This document shows positions 35,582 to 44,788 of a stretch of DNA of 64,000 bases, one piece after another. Positions within the stretch are counted from its first letter, which is position 1; each line of letters starts with the position of its first letter. The stretch comes from Phyllobacterium endophyticum (GTDB lineage Bacteria; Pseudomonadota; Alphaproteobacteria; Rhizobiales; Rhizobiaceae): positions 1,178,001-1,242,000 of the forward strand of contig NZ_PGGN01000002.1 of the NCBI RefSeq assembly GCF_003010935.1, in the 5' to 3' direction. The notes beneath the pieces are model-generated. The model searched no databases, was not told where the DNA came from, and saw nothing but the letters and a program-made list of their open reading frames with translations. A program made the translations under genes and the position numbers.

Positions 35582-37060
35582 TCAATTTCCGTTGGCGATC
35601 CTGCTCCCCAAAGCCAAGGTTTCCCGAACCAGGAGATCAAGATCTTCCTGCCGGGTGCGGTGGTTGTTGACTGCAACGCGCAGGCAATGCTCGCCGCGAA
35701 CCGTCGTGTCCGAAATCGAAGCGGTGCCTTCTTCCTGGAGTCTCAGCATGATCTCGGTGTTCAAGGCCTTCAGGCGCTCGCCGGAGAATCCATCCGGACG
35801 ATAACGATAGCAGACGATGTTGATGCTGGTGGTTGCGACCAGCTCCAGAAGCGGCTCCGCCTCGATCAGATCGTTGAGGAAGTGGCCCTGCCCGATGTTC
35901 TTATCGATCAGACGACCGAATTTCAGAACGCCGTGCTCCTTCAGCGACATCCACACTTTCAGCGCGCGAAAACCGCGTGAGGTCTGCAGGCCATATTCAT
36001 GCAGCCAATTGGCCGATGCGAGGCCACGCGACGTCATCTCCAGATATTCAGGCGTCACCGCAAATGTGTTGCGATGGGCGGACGCATCACGGACAAGGGC
36101 GCAACCGACTTCAAAGGGTGCATGCAGCCACTTATGCGGATCGAGCGCGACGGAGTCCGCATATTCTATACCTGCAACACGCCAGGCATTCTCCGGAGCG
36201 ATGGCAATGAGCGCGCCAATACACCCGTCGACGTGGAACCAGAGGCCTTCTTCCGCCGCCAGCGCCGCCAGGCCTTGCAGATCGTCGACGGCGCCGGTGT
36301 TGACGGTTCCGGCAGTCCCGATCACACAGGCGGGTTGGAAACCTGCCGCACGATCTTCAGCGATTGCCGCCCGCAAGGCGGCAAGGTCGATGCGCAAGTC
36401 CGCATCTGTCGCTATGCGCCTGAGGGCAAGGTTCCCGAGGCCAAGCGCCTCCATTGCCTTGCGATGGCAGCTGTGAAGCTGATCCGACCCATAGAAGCGC
36501 AAAGGCTTCTTGATGGCAGCAACGCCGTGTTCGCGAACGTCGATACCAGCCTTGACATTTCTCGCCACGGTCAGCCCGATGATATTCGCCATCGAGCCAC
36601 CACTGACCAGCGTGCCGCTCGCAGAAGCAGGAAAGCCCAGCATTTCCTTGCACCAGTTGACGACCTGCTGATCCATCAGAGCGGCGGCATGATTGCCGCC
36701 ACCAAGATTTGAGCCCTGGATTGCCGCCAGGAAATCTCCGAGCGCCCCTGTGAAGTTGCTCGATCCCATGTACCACGACCAGAAGCGTGGATGAATATTG
36801 CCCATCGGATAGGACATCACGGTCGCGGATACTTCACGATAGACATCGGCGATGGGCGCGGGCGTTTTTGGCAATGGTGCGTCGAAGACTGCCCTGACCT
36901 GATCCGGCATGTCTTGCCAGACCGGGCGCTCGCGAACGTTGCGCAGGTAACCCACCGCATCGTCGATGACCTGGTGCGATAGTGTCTGGATGCCGGACCA
37001 GTCGTCCGGATCCAGAGTCTCCTCGGCTTTTACCACCGCAGGCCTGACCGAAATATCCAT
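35582..37060 (-). CDS. PLP-dependent group II amino-acid decarboxylase
   Basis: A 492-aa enzyme of the aromatic-amino-acid/glutamate decarboxylase family. The cofactor lysine lies in DPHKWLHAPFEVGC (about 310), with HVDGCIGA and SGGSMANIIGL upstream. The ATG at 37060 is preceded by GGAG. It starts 13 bases after the stop of the CysK-like gene, so the two form an operon. The amino-acid substrate is unknown; the pairing suggests that it decarboxylates the product of the upstream enzyme. Confidence 0.9.
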   Translation of the reverse strand: MDISVRPAVVKAEETLDPDDWSGIQTLSHQVIDDAVGYLRNVRERPVWQDMPDQVRAVFDAPLPKTPAPIADVYREVSATVMSYPMGNIHPRFWSWYMGSSNFTGALGDFLAAIQGSNLGGGNHAAALMDQQVVNWCKEMLGFPASASGTLVSGGSMANIIGLTVARNVKAGIDVREHGVAAIKKPLRFYGSDQLHSCHRKAMEALGLGNLALRRIATDADLRIDLAALRAAIAEDRAAGFQPACVIGTAGTVNTGAVDDLQGLAALAAEEGLWFHVDGCIGALIAIAPENAWRVAGIEYADSVALDPHKWLHAPFEVGCALVRDASAHRNTFAVTPEYLEMTSRGLASANWLHEYGLQTSRGFRALKVWMSLKEHGVLKFGRLIDKNIGQGHFLNDLIEAEPLLELVATTSINIVCYRYRPDGFSGERLKALNTEIMLRLQEEGTASISDTTVRGEHCLRVAVNNHRTRQEDLDLLVRETLALGSRIANGN

Positions 37061-37073
37061 AGCCAGGCTCCGG

Positions 37074-38162
37074 TTATTCGGCAGCGAACTGGAAACCGGG
37101 GGTCGAGCGCGAAAGCGCCTTCTCCTCTTCATCCATCTCGGTTTCGATCCCCTCGAAGAGCGGCGTCGTCATATAACGTTCGCCGGTATCGGGAAGCATG
37201 CACAGGATCACGGAACCAGCGGCTGCCGTTTCGGCAATGCTGTGCGCGACAGCAAAGGTGGCTCCACCAGAAATGCCCGTGAACATGCCCTCCTTTTGCG
37301 CCAGCGCCCTCGCCCACTTGATGCCCTCAGGCCCGGCGATGGGCATCACCTGATCATAGAGCTTGTGGTCAATCGCTTCCTGCAAGACATTCGGTATGAA
37401 ATCCGGTGTCCAACCCTGGATCGGATGGGGTTCGAAGGCTGGATGACTGGCAGCCGGTGCTCCGCCTGCCCCCCGCACCTGAACCTTGCCGCTGCCGAGC
37501 AGCTGCGCATTTGCCGGCTCGCTGAGGACGATGCGCGTCTCCGGGCGCTCCCGGCGCAAGACACGGCCAACGCCGGAAACAGTCCCGCCGGTTCCATAGC
37601 CGGTGACGAAATAATCGAGGCGCGATCCGGCAAAATCATTGATGATCTCGCGCGCAGTCGTTGCCTCATGAATATCGGCGTTCGCCTCCGTCTCAAACTG
37701 GCGGGCGAGGAACCAGCCATTCATCTCCGCAAGCTCGACGGCCTTCTGGTACATGCCGAAACCTTTTTGCGCGCGGGGGGTCAAGACGACCTTCGCGCCC
37801 AGCATGCGCATGAGCTTGCGACGTTCGATGGAAAAGCTGTCAGCCATCGTGACGACCAGCGGATAGCCTTTCTGGGCACAGACCATCGCAAGACCGATAC
37901 CGGTATTGCCGCTGGTTGCCTCCACGACGGTCTGGCCCGGTTTCAGGGTGCCATTGCGCTCGGCCTCTTCAATGATGTTGAGCGCAAGCCTGTCCTTCAC
38001 GGACGAGGCTGGATTGAAGAATTCGGCCTTGACGTAAATCGTGACGTGGTCTGGCGCAAGATTGTTGATCCTTACCGCTGGCGTGTCGCCGATCGTGTCA
38101 AGAATGCTGTCAAAAAGGCGCCCCCGCCCATTCGAAGTCCGGATTTTAGATTGTATCGTCAT
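37074..38162 (-). CDS. PLP-dependent cysteine synthase/beta-replacement enzyme (CysK-like)
   Basis: A 362-aa fold-type II enzyme. The cofactor lysine is in NPASSVKDRLAL (about 56); the substrate loop TSGNTGIGLAMV and the phosphate-binding GYGTGGTVSGVGRVL are intact. It is longer than standard CysK by about 40 C-terminal residues (FEGIETEMDEEEKALSRSTP), so it may use a different acceptor than sulphide. Start ATG 38162 has GAGGGAG upstream. It precedes the decarboxylase gene and is divergent from the SARP-type regulator across about 70 bases. Confidence 0.88.
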   Translation of the reverse strand: MTIQSKIRTSNGRGRLFDSILDTIGDTPAVRINNLAPDHVTIYVKAEFFNPASSVKDRLALNIIEEAERNGTLKPGQTVVEATSGNTGIGLAMVCAQKGYPLVVTMADSFSIERRKLMRMLGAKVVLTPRAQKGFGMYQKAVELAEMNGWFLARQFETEANADIHEATTAREIINDFAGSRLDYFVTGYGTGGTVSGVGRVLRRERPETRIVLSEPANAQLLGSGKVQVRGAGGAPAASHPAFEPHPIQGWTPDFIPNVLQEAIDHKLYDQVMPIAGPEGIKWARALAQKEGMFTGISGGATFAVAHSIAETAAAGSVILCMLPDTGERYMTTPLFEGIETEMDEEEKALSRSTPGFQFAAE

Positions 38163-38233
38163 GAAGTTTCTCCCTCTCGAATTAATGATACGCACCGGGC
38201 GCACTGCTGCCCCGATGCAAATTTTCTATTTCC

Positions 38234-40309
38234 ATGGTAGAACAAAGACGTGGGATGATCGTGGGAACAAGCGTGGAAACGCACGTGGAATCTGCATCGG
38301 GAGCTTTGAACGGTGTTTGTACCGGCCTTTCCGTGCGGATGCTCGGGCCCCTGAGCATTGTGCAGAATGGCTCCACGCTCGAACTTCCAGGATCTCGCAA
38401 GGTCCGCGCCCTTCTTGCCTATCTGGCGCTGACGCCGCATGCAATCAGCCGCAGCCGCCTTTGTGACCTCCTGTGGGATGTGCCCAACGATCCCCGGGGT
38501 GAATTGCGGTGGTGTCTGAGCAAACTTCGCGCCCTTCTCGATGAACCCGGGCGACACAGGATCGAGACCTCCGGAGACGCGGTGCGGCTCGAGCTTGGAA
38601 ACTGTTCCGTCGATGCCATTCAGATCGCTGCGGCCGCGGAGGCGGGAATCGAGACGCTGGACGTGCCACAGCTGCGAGAGCTTTCGAGGCTTTTCGCGGG
38701 CGACTTCCTTGACGGGCTGGAGATCGATCGCAGTCCGCATTTCAACCAGTGGCTTATTGCTCAGCGACGGCGGTTCCGGTCCTGTCATGCTGCAGTGCTT
38801 GAACATCTCGCCAGCAAGCTGCCGGCGGGCTCGGACGAAATCTGCTCGATACTCAATTCATGGGTCGAGCTTGCACCATTCGACAAGCGCGCCCATCTGG
38901 CACTGCTGACCACGCTTGCCTCGCGCGGCCAGATGGCGGATTGCGAAGAACACCTTGCTACTGCGGCGAAGCTGTTCCACTCGGAAGGGCTGGATTTCAG
39001 TTCCATACGGGACGCGTGGCCCGCGATCAGGAACGCACGACGGGGCACGCTTGTCATTCCAGACCATGTTCAAATTCCAGCTACCCCGCGTGTCGAACTT
39101 GTTGCCAGCGAGAGCGGCCCTGCTGCGCACGCCTCGCTTGCGGTCATGCCATTCATGCTCGAGGCGAACAGCGAAGGAGAACGGGGCGGGCTTGCCGATG
39201 GGCTGACCCACGACATCATCACGCGCCTCGCCCGGTTGAAGAGCTTCTTCGTCATAGCGCGAGGTTCGGTCTTCGCTCTCGCCGAGCGCAATATCGGCCC
39301 TGAAGACGCGGGCCGACGCCTGAACGTCGACTATGTCGCCAGTGGAACCGTTCGGTATCAGTTGCATCGCATTCTTGTGCGCGTTGAGCTGGTGGAGGTA
39401 CGGACGGCACGCATCGTCTGGGCAGAGGTCTTCGATCACAAGCTGGACGATACATTTCTGGTTCTGGACGAGATCGGCAACAGGATAGTTTCATCGATCT
39501 CAAGCGAGATCGAGATGGTTGAACGCAATCGCGCGATCCTCAAGACGCCGAACTCCTTGAATGCCTGGGAGGCCTACCACCGCGGTCTCTGGCACATGTA
39601 CAGGTTTACGCGGCAGGAGAACGAACTGGCGCAGCACTTTTTCGGGGTGGCAGTGCGGCTCGACCCGACGTTTGCCCGAGCCCACGCCGGCCTGTCCTTC
39701 ACCCATTGGCAGAACGCATTCCAAAGGTGGGGCGACTACGAGAAGGAAAGCGATCGCGCCTACCATGCTGCCGGCCAGAGCCTTCTGGTCGACGACAACA
39801 ATCCCGCCGCGCATTGGGCCATGGGGCGTGCCCTGTGGCTGCGCCATCGCCAGGACGAGTCACTTGGCGAACTGGAACGGGCAGTGGAACTCAGTCCCAA
39901 TTTCGCGCTGGGTCACTACGCCCTCTCCTTCGTTCAGTCACAGTCCGGCGATCCGACGGCAGCCATTGGATCGTCCGACCACTCTCGCCATTTGAGCCCG
40001 GTCGATCCGCTGCTGTTCGGCATGCTGGGCGCGCGAGCCATGGCCCACGTGCGCCTTGGCCAGTTCGATGAAGCGGCTGAATGGGCACTGAGGGCCGCTG
40101 CCCGGCCCAACGCCCACGCCATCATCCTTTCCATAGCTGCTCACTGCCTGGCATTGGCCGGGAGGATCGACGAGGCGAATGCCTTTGCCGCCTCCATACG
40201 CAAGACGCTTCCCCACTACTCCGTGAATGATTTTCTTGCGACGTTCCAGTTCACACCCGACACCGAGGCCGTGTTCAGGCAAGGTGCAAAACGGATCGGG
40301 CTGGCATAG
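38234..40309 (+). CDS. SARP-type DNA-binding regulator with TolB-like and TPR domains
   Basis: A 691-aa transcriptional regulator. The N-terminus (about 28-115) is a winged helix similar to AfsR/SARP and CadC proteins (MLGPLSIVQNG, SRKVRALLAYLALTP), followed by a bacterial transcriptional activation (BTAD) domain to about residue 260. Then a TolB-N-like segment (LAVMPFMLEANSEGERGG, GLTHDIITRLARLKSFFVIA) and at least six TPR-like repeats to the end. There is no transmembrane segment. It is divergent from the CysK-decarboxylase pair and probably controls them and itself (inference). A second ATG at 38255 is a possible start. Confidence 0.88.
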   Translation: MVEQRRGMIVGTSVETHVESASGALNGVCTGLSVRMLGPLSIVQNGSTLELPGSRKVRALLAYLALTPHAISRSRLCDLLWDVPNDPRGELRWCLSKLRALLDEPGRHRIETSGDAVRLELGNCSVDAIQIAAAAEAGIETLDVPQLRELSRLFAGDFLDGLEIDRSPHFNQWLIAQRRRFRSCHAAVLEHLASKLPAGSDEICSILNSWVELAPFDKRAHLALLTTLASRGQMADCEEHLATAAKLFHSEGLDFSSIRDAWPAIRNARRGTLVIPDHVQIPATPRVELVASESGPAAHASLAVMPFMLEANSEGERGGLADGLTHDIITRLARLKSFFVIARGSVFALAERNIGPEDAGRRLNVDYVASGTVRYQLHRILVRVELVEVRTARIVWAEVFDHKLDDTFLVLDEIGNRIVSSISSEIEMVERNRAILKTPNSLNAWEAYHRGLWHMYRFTRQENELAQHFFGVAVRLDPTFARAHAGLSFTHWQNAFQRWGDYEKESDRAYHAAGQSLLVDDNNPAAHWAMGRALWLRHRQDESLGELERAVELSPNFALGHYALSFVQSQSGDPTAAIGSSDHSRHLSPVDPLLFGMLGARAMAHVRLGQFDEAAEWALRAAARPNAHAIILSIAAHCLALAGRIDEANAFAASIRKTLPHYSVNDFLATFQFTPDTEAVFRQGAKRIGLA

Positions 40310-40388
40310 GCTATTCGGATAGATTGATCTTCACGCTGCGCCGCGCCATGACTTGAATTCCGACGAATTTCACCGACAGGTCAACGGC

Positions 40389-42782
40389 ATGAGCCGATGT
40401 ACGAAGCTTCTCGCCCTATTTATGGCCATCTCGATCGGCTCGGCGCTCTTGCCGGAGATATCCAAGGCAGATGAGCGAGCCCAGCCCGCCGATTTCGGCT
40501 TCCCGGTACCAATACCCGAGCCAGAGCTGCCACCGGGTGCAGATGCCTTCGATCCACCCGTCTTCCCTATAAGTCCCTCCTCCCCGGCGATCGCCGAAAT
40601 TTCAAGAACGGCGGACCGCGACGAGATAGTGACGATGACAGGTATCGATCTCGATGGAGCCACCAGCTTCGATGTCTTTTCGCAAGACCCGTCCGGTAAA
40701 GAAGGATCAGTGGTCCAGATCCGGCCCCTGCGCGCCGACGACACCACGGCGACTGTTCTTTTGCCGAACGAAATCCCCGCCTGGTCGATGTACCTGATAA
40801 GACCCGTGCACGATGGAAATGGCGGCGCGGCCTTCGCCGTCAACCGGACGGAAGCCTGGTGGCTGGGACCAGACAACGCAGTCCCCGGTGCAACGATTTC
40901 GCTCCATGGCCGCAACCTGGCGAAATCCAACGGGACATCGGTGTCGTTCATTTATATCAAGTCCGGGGATCGTGAAGGCCGCTATGTGACGCCGGTTTCG
41001 GTCAATCCTTTCAAGGTGGACTTCAAAGTTCCTGACCTTTCCGAGGGCCCGCATGAGGTATGGGTGCTCAATGGGCATGGCGGCAGCTTCGGCTGGAGTG
41101 GCCCTTTGCCCCTGGCAATTGCAGGCAAATCGCCCTGGGCAGGCCAGGACCGGCAACGCCTCGACGTGAAAAACTTCGGCGCCAAGGGCGATGGAGCAAC
41201 CGATGATACGGCGGCCATCGAGGCGGCATTGACGGCGGCGGAGACCGCAGCTCCTGCGACTGTCCACTTCCCGGCCGGGACTTATCTCGTCAACTCGGTC
41301 CTTAAAGCGCCGAGCAATGTCCGCTGGCTCGGAGATGGCATGGACGCGACCGAAATCCGGCTGGACACGAGCATCGACAACAGCATGATCGACAACGCCG
41401 ATCACAGTGCGCAATTCGAAAACCTCACGCTCAACGCCAATGGCAATACCGGTACGAAGCCGCTGCTGTGGATCCCCTCGGTCTCGAACCTCCGCCTGCA
41501 ATCGATGCGGCTGAGGGCTTGGGGAGTACCCGCGCTGGAAGCGCATAGCGCCTCCGGCCTCTATATCGAGGGATCGGAGCTGATAGAGAATGGCTCCTTC
41601 TATGGCAGCAGCCGCCAGGTATTCCTGACGAAGAATCGCTTTCGCATGACGGGGTACGGCGAGTCCGTGGCCGCGCTTTGGGGCGGGAGCGAATTCTCCA
41701 TGGTTGGCAATGACCTCGCCAATGCCGACGAGAACCGCGACGACGGACACGGCATCGGCCGGTTTTTCGTCGCGCAAGGCCATCATGGCAGTATGCGCAA
41801 CATGTATTGGGGAGACAATGTCTCGCACCAGGCTGCCCCGCACGACTGCTCGAAGGTGGATTGCAACAAGGGTGAACAGATCTGTTTCGAAATGGTCGGC
41901 AGCGATTTGCAGGAGGGGTTCAAGACAGCCTCCGCTACCACCGTGACATTCTCCTCCCTGTCCATTCCCGAGGAGGCTGGAGGAAAGGATCTGGTCATCG
42001 TCGGCGGCAGAGGCGCAGGGCAGCACCGCCGCATCGCCTCGGTGAGCGAGAACACGGCGAGCCTGGACAAGGCCTGGAACATCATCCCCGACGGATCGAG
42101 CCGCTTTGCGCTTGCGTCGGCAGCTTCGCAGGTCGCGATATACAATAATACTTTCCAGGGCCGCCCGAGCTACTTCAAGCACGATTCCGACTCTACCGCC
42201 GTCCTTCTCTACGGCAATGTCTACGATGCGGTCGTCGACCACAACAACATTTCGCAGATGCGCCACGGCATGATGACCGTCGCCTTGAGTTCGGCGAACG
42301 GGTTGAGCCCGTACTTCCTGCAATATTCCAACAATAATGTCACCGATAGCAATAGCGGCCTTTATGTCGGTACGACCTTCACCGATTCAGGCGTCGAGGG
42401 TGTCTGGGGCGGCCTCGGCAACATATACCGGAAAAACGATTTCAGCAGGCTTGCGCATATAGGCGTCGAGTTCGAATCGTGGGGCTACAGGGGAGCGGAT
42501 TACAACGGGACGGTTTTTGAACAGAATCGGTTCACCAATCTCAAATTCGGCTTTATCGACGCATTCCAGCTCATGTGGACCTACACCGGAAACTTCAAGG
42601 CCCCGCCCCTGTATAGTTCGCGCAAGTACAACACGATCCTCTATAAGAACGTCTTCGAGCGAGGGTCGGCGCTAGCACCGGGAAGTGTCGGATTCAAATC
42701 ACTACAGCCGAAGAACACCTGGCTGAACATGGGCTCGACATGGAGCGGCTTCGAGAGCGGCAACAAGGGGCCGGGCAAATAG
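40389..42782 (+). CDS. Exported right-handed beta-helix (pectate-lyase-3-like) protein
   Basis: A 797-aa secreted protein with a signal peptide ending near KADE. Residues about 35-250 look like beta-sandwich adhesion or IPT-like modules; from about 259 the segment VKNFGAKGDGATDDTAAIEA opens a pectate-lyase superfamily 3 beta-helix with repeats such as SGLYIEGSELIENGSFYG. The catalytic residues of a polysaccharide lyase are not identifiable by eye. ATG 40389 is chosen because the signal peptide starts there; a TTG at 40353 is upstream. It follows the regulator by 79 bases. Confidence 0.82.
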   Translation: MSRCTKLLALFMAISIGSALLPEISKADERAQPADFGFPVPIPEPELPPGADAFDPPVFPISPSSPAIAEISRTADRDEIVTMTGIDLDGATSFDVFSQDPSGKEGSVVQIRPLRADDTTATVLLPNEIPAWSMYLIRPVHDGNGGAAFAVNRTEAWWLGPDNAVPGATISLHGRNLAKSNGTSVSFIYIKSGDREGRYVTPVSVNPFKVDFKVPDLSEGPHEVWVLNGHGGSFGWSGPLPLAIAGKSPWAGQDRQRLDVKNFGAKGDGATDDTAAIEAALTAAETAAPATVHFPAGTYLVNSVLKAPSNVRWLGDGMDATEIRLDTSIDNSMIDNADHSAQFENLTLNANGNTGTKPLLWIPSVSNLRLQSMRLRAWGVPALEAHSASGLYIEGSELIENGSFYGSSRQVFLTKNRFRMTGYGESVAALWGGSEFSMVGNDLANADENRDDGHGIGRFFVAQGHHGSMRNMYWGDNVSHQAAPHDCSKVDCNKGEQICFEMVGSDLQEGFKTASATTVTFSSLSIPEEAGGKDLVIVGGRGAGQHRRIASVSENTASLDKAWNIIPDGSSRFALASAASQVAIYNNTFQGRPSYFKHDSDSTAVLLYGNVYDAVVDHNNISQMRHGMMTVALSSANGLSPYFLQYSNNNVTDSNSGLYVGTTFTDSGVEGVWGGLGNIYRKNDFSRLAHIGVEFESWGYRGADYNGTVFEQNRFTNLKFGFIDAFQLMWTYTGNFKAPPLYSSRKYNTILYKNVFERGSALAPGSVGFKSLQPKNTWLNMGSTWSGFESGNKGPGK

Positions 42783-42848
42783 CGGGAGTTCGCGGCTTGC
42801 GAAGACTTTCGGGCGTCGCCTGCTTTTTCGTGGCTTTGTATAATGAAA

Positions 42849-42889
42849 AGCCCGATCTGCTGGAACGCAAATTACCGGCAGATCGGGCT
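42849..42889 (+). terminator. Terminator of the beta-helix gene
   Basis: Stem AGCCCGATCTGC / GCAGATCGGGCT with a 17-base loop. T runs are present on the minus-strand side (TTTT) and weak on the plus side, so it may be bidirectional. Confidence 0.75.
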
Positions 42890-43219
42890 CTTATGAGCCT
42901 GTTGTGAAAAAGAAGCCAGTCAATCGGCAGGCTCTGCCGGCGGGGGCTGCCGGCATGCTCAAGAATACTCCTGGGAAGAACGGGATAAATCGGACCAAAG
43001 GCCTATTGCCGAAAGTCAAAGGACCTAGCTCGAATTGTCGAGCGAGGCAATGCAGGCACATTGCGGGATGGCTCGCCGACTGGCGCCCGGCACCCGAAAT
43101 TGGGCAAGCCAGCGGCTGGCGACAGAGCAGTTGTGCGGATGCATAGGTTTCCAGCATACGATCGACGTCAGACTGCTTGGACCTCGGCTGCTCGGACTGC
43201 TGTTGTAACGTTGCATTTT

Positions 43220-43235
43220 CAGTAACGTACTTCCC
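43220..43235 (+). promoter_or_regulatory. Shared DUF1254 upstream motif, copy 1
   Basis: CAGTAACGTACTTCCC, 52 bases before the ATG of the gene at 43288. A related GTAACGTT lies 17 bases further upstream. Near-identical sequences stand before two other DUF1254 genes at 48334-48351 and 50845-50859. Confidence 0.65.
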
Positions 43236-43287
43236 TTTTGGTGCATGGGTGCAATCCTCTCGGTTCCCAAACCTGACGAGGCACGAC

Positions 43288-44697
43288 ATGCGCGCAGTAC
43301 TCATCGCCTTGATCGCATCAGCGTTCATTTCATCACCGGCCACGGCATTTACGCCGCGTGAACTGGCCGATCGAACCACCGAGCGCCGCGCGGTGGAGGC
43401 GGTAATCTGGGGTATTCCGGTAGTCAACTATGACTTGATGCTGCAAGAGATGCTGACGAAGACGAAAGGTAAGGTGAACGAGATACTCTACTGGTCGCGG
43501 CCGCTCGACTGGCACAATCAGACTCTGACACCTAACCCTGATGCAATCTATTTGATGGCATTCACGAACACGAAAGATATCGGCCCGGTTGTCATCGAGG
43601 TTCCACCCGCGGAAGGCGGTTCCATCAACGGCAATATCGTCAACGTTTGGCAAATGGCACTGGAAGACGCGGGCCCATCGGGCGCGGACCAAGGCAAGGG
43701 CGGCAAATATCTGGTACTTCCACCGGACTATACCGGAAAGATTCCCGAGGGCTACATACCGCTTCACTCCGATACTTTCGGCGGCTACGCACTGATGCGA
43801 TCCAACCTCGCCAGCCACAGCGACGCGGACATAGCCAAATCAGTCGAATACGCGAAGCGCTTGAAGGTTTATCCGCTGTCGCAAGCGGCAAACCCTCCCG
43901 AAACCATTTTCACCGATGCAAAGGACGTCGTGTTCGATTCCACGATCCGTTACGACGCCAGCTTTTTCAAGTCGCTCGACAGGGTTGTCCAGAGTGAGCC
44001 CTGGCTGCCGCGTGATCGCGCGATGATCGATCAGTTGAAATCTGTCGGCATCGAAAAAGGCAAATCCTTCGCACCGACAGCTCCCATGATCAAACAGCTC
44101 GAGGCCGGGGTTCAGGAAGGTCGCGAGTGGCTGGAAGAGCGATACGACACCGGTCTCATTCCATTTTATGAGAAGAGCCGCTGGAACTATGCCGGAAGTC
44201 CGGAACTCGTGAAGAGTGCACAAGCCTCCTACGACGAACCGAACTCCTATCCAGTCGATCTGCGCGGCGTTGCCTACAGCTACGCCTTCGTCGGCTTGAA
44301 GCGAATGGGAACAGGGCAGTTCTATCTGATGTCGATCAAGGACAAGGAGGGAAACAGCTTCGACGGCTCCAAGACCTATAAATTGACAGTGCCTGCCAAT
44401 GTCCCTGTACAGCAATACTGGTCGCTGACGGCATATGACCGTGAGACCCATGCGTTGATCCGCAATATGCCTCGCGCCAGCCGCTCATCCCAGGTCGCAG
44501 AACTGAAGAAAAACGCCGATGGTTCGGTCGATATTTTCTTGGGACCCAAAGCTCCCGAGGGCGAGGATGCCAATTGGATCCCAACGGACGATCAGCGCCG
44601 TTTCGAACTGATGTTCCGGCTCTATGCGCCAACAAAGGCTCTGTTCGAGAAGACATGGGTGCTGCCGGACGTCGAGAAGGTCGCCCACCAGCCGTAA
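43288..44697 (+). CDS. Exported DUF1254/DUF1214 protein 1
   Basis: A 469-aa periplasmic protein with signal peptide (ALIASAFISSPATA). DUF1254 occupies about residues 30-170 (AVIWGIPVVNYDL, LTPNPDAIYLMAFTNTKDIG), followed by the KGGKYLVLPPDYTG motif; DUF1214 lies near the C-terminus (VPANVPVQQYWSLTAYDRET, FLGPKAPEGEDANWI). Family function is unknown. ATG at 43288 follows GACGAGG. It is the first of four such genes in 7.5 kb. Confidence 0.9.
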   Translation: MRAVLIALIASAFISSPATAFTPRELADRTTERRAVEAVIWGIPVVNYDLMLQEMLTKTKGKVNEILYWSRPLDWHNQTLTPNPDAIYLMAFTNTKDIGPVVIEVPPAEGGSINGNIVNVWQMALEDAGPSGADQGKGGKYLVLPPDYTGKIPEGYIPLHSDTFGGYALMRSNLASHSDADIAKSVEYAKRLKVYPLSQAANPPETIFTDAKDVVFDSTIRYDASFFKSLDRVVQSEPWLPRDRAMIDQLKSVGIEKGKSFAPTAPMIKQLEAGVQEGREWLEERYDTGLIPFYEKSRWNYAGSPELVKSAQASYDEPNSYPVDLRGVAYSYAFVGLKRMGTGQFYLMSIKDKEGNSFDGSKTYKLTVPANVPVQQYWSLTAYDRETHALIRNMPRASRSSQVAELKKNADGSVDIFLGPKAPEGEDANWIPTDDQRRFELMFRLYAPTKALFEKTWVLPDVEKVAHQP

Positions 44698-44788
44698 CAA
44701 TCCACGACCAGATGAACTGAAGGGTTTGAACAAGAACTGTCCATTGTCCTTACGCAAATGGAACTGAACGCGAGATTCATGGAGGCTA

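Larger units (their letters stand above)
42783..43287. other. Intergenic region between the beta-helix gene and the first DUF1254 gene
   Basis: About 500 bases. It holds the terminator at 42849-42889 and, near its right end, the shared TAACGTAC motif at 43220-43235. The middle has no plausible gene; a degenerate inverted repeat GGCAGGCTCTGCC lies near 42930. Confidence 0.6.

Noticed and set aside
40707-42323. Minus-strand open frame of 538 codons
   Set aside because: Antisense to the beta-helix gene, which has a signal peptide and recognisable domain. High-GC codon bias leaves the opposite strand open.
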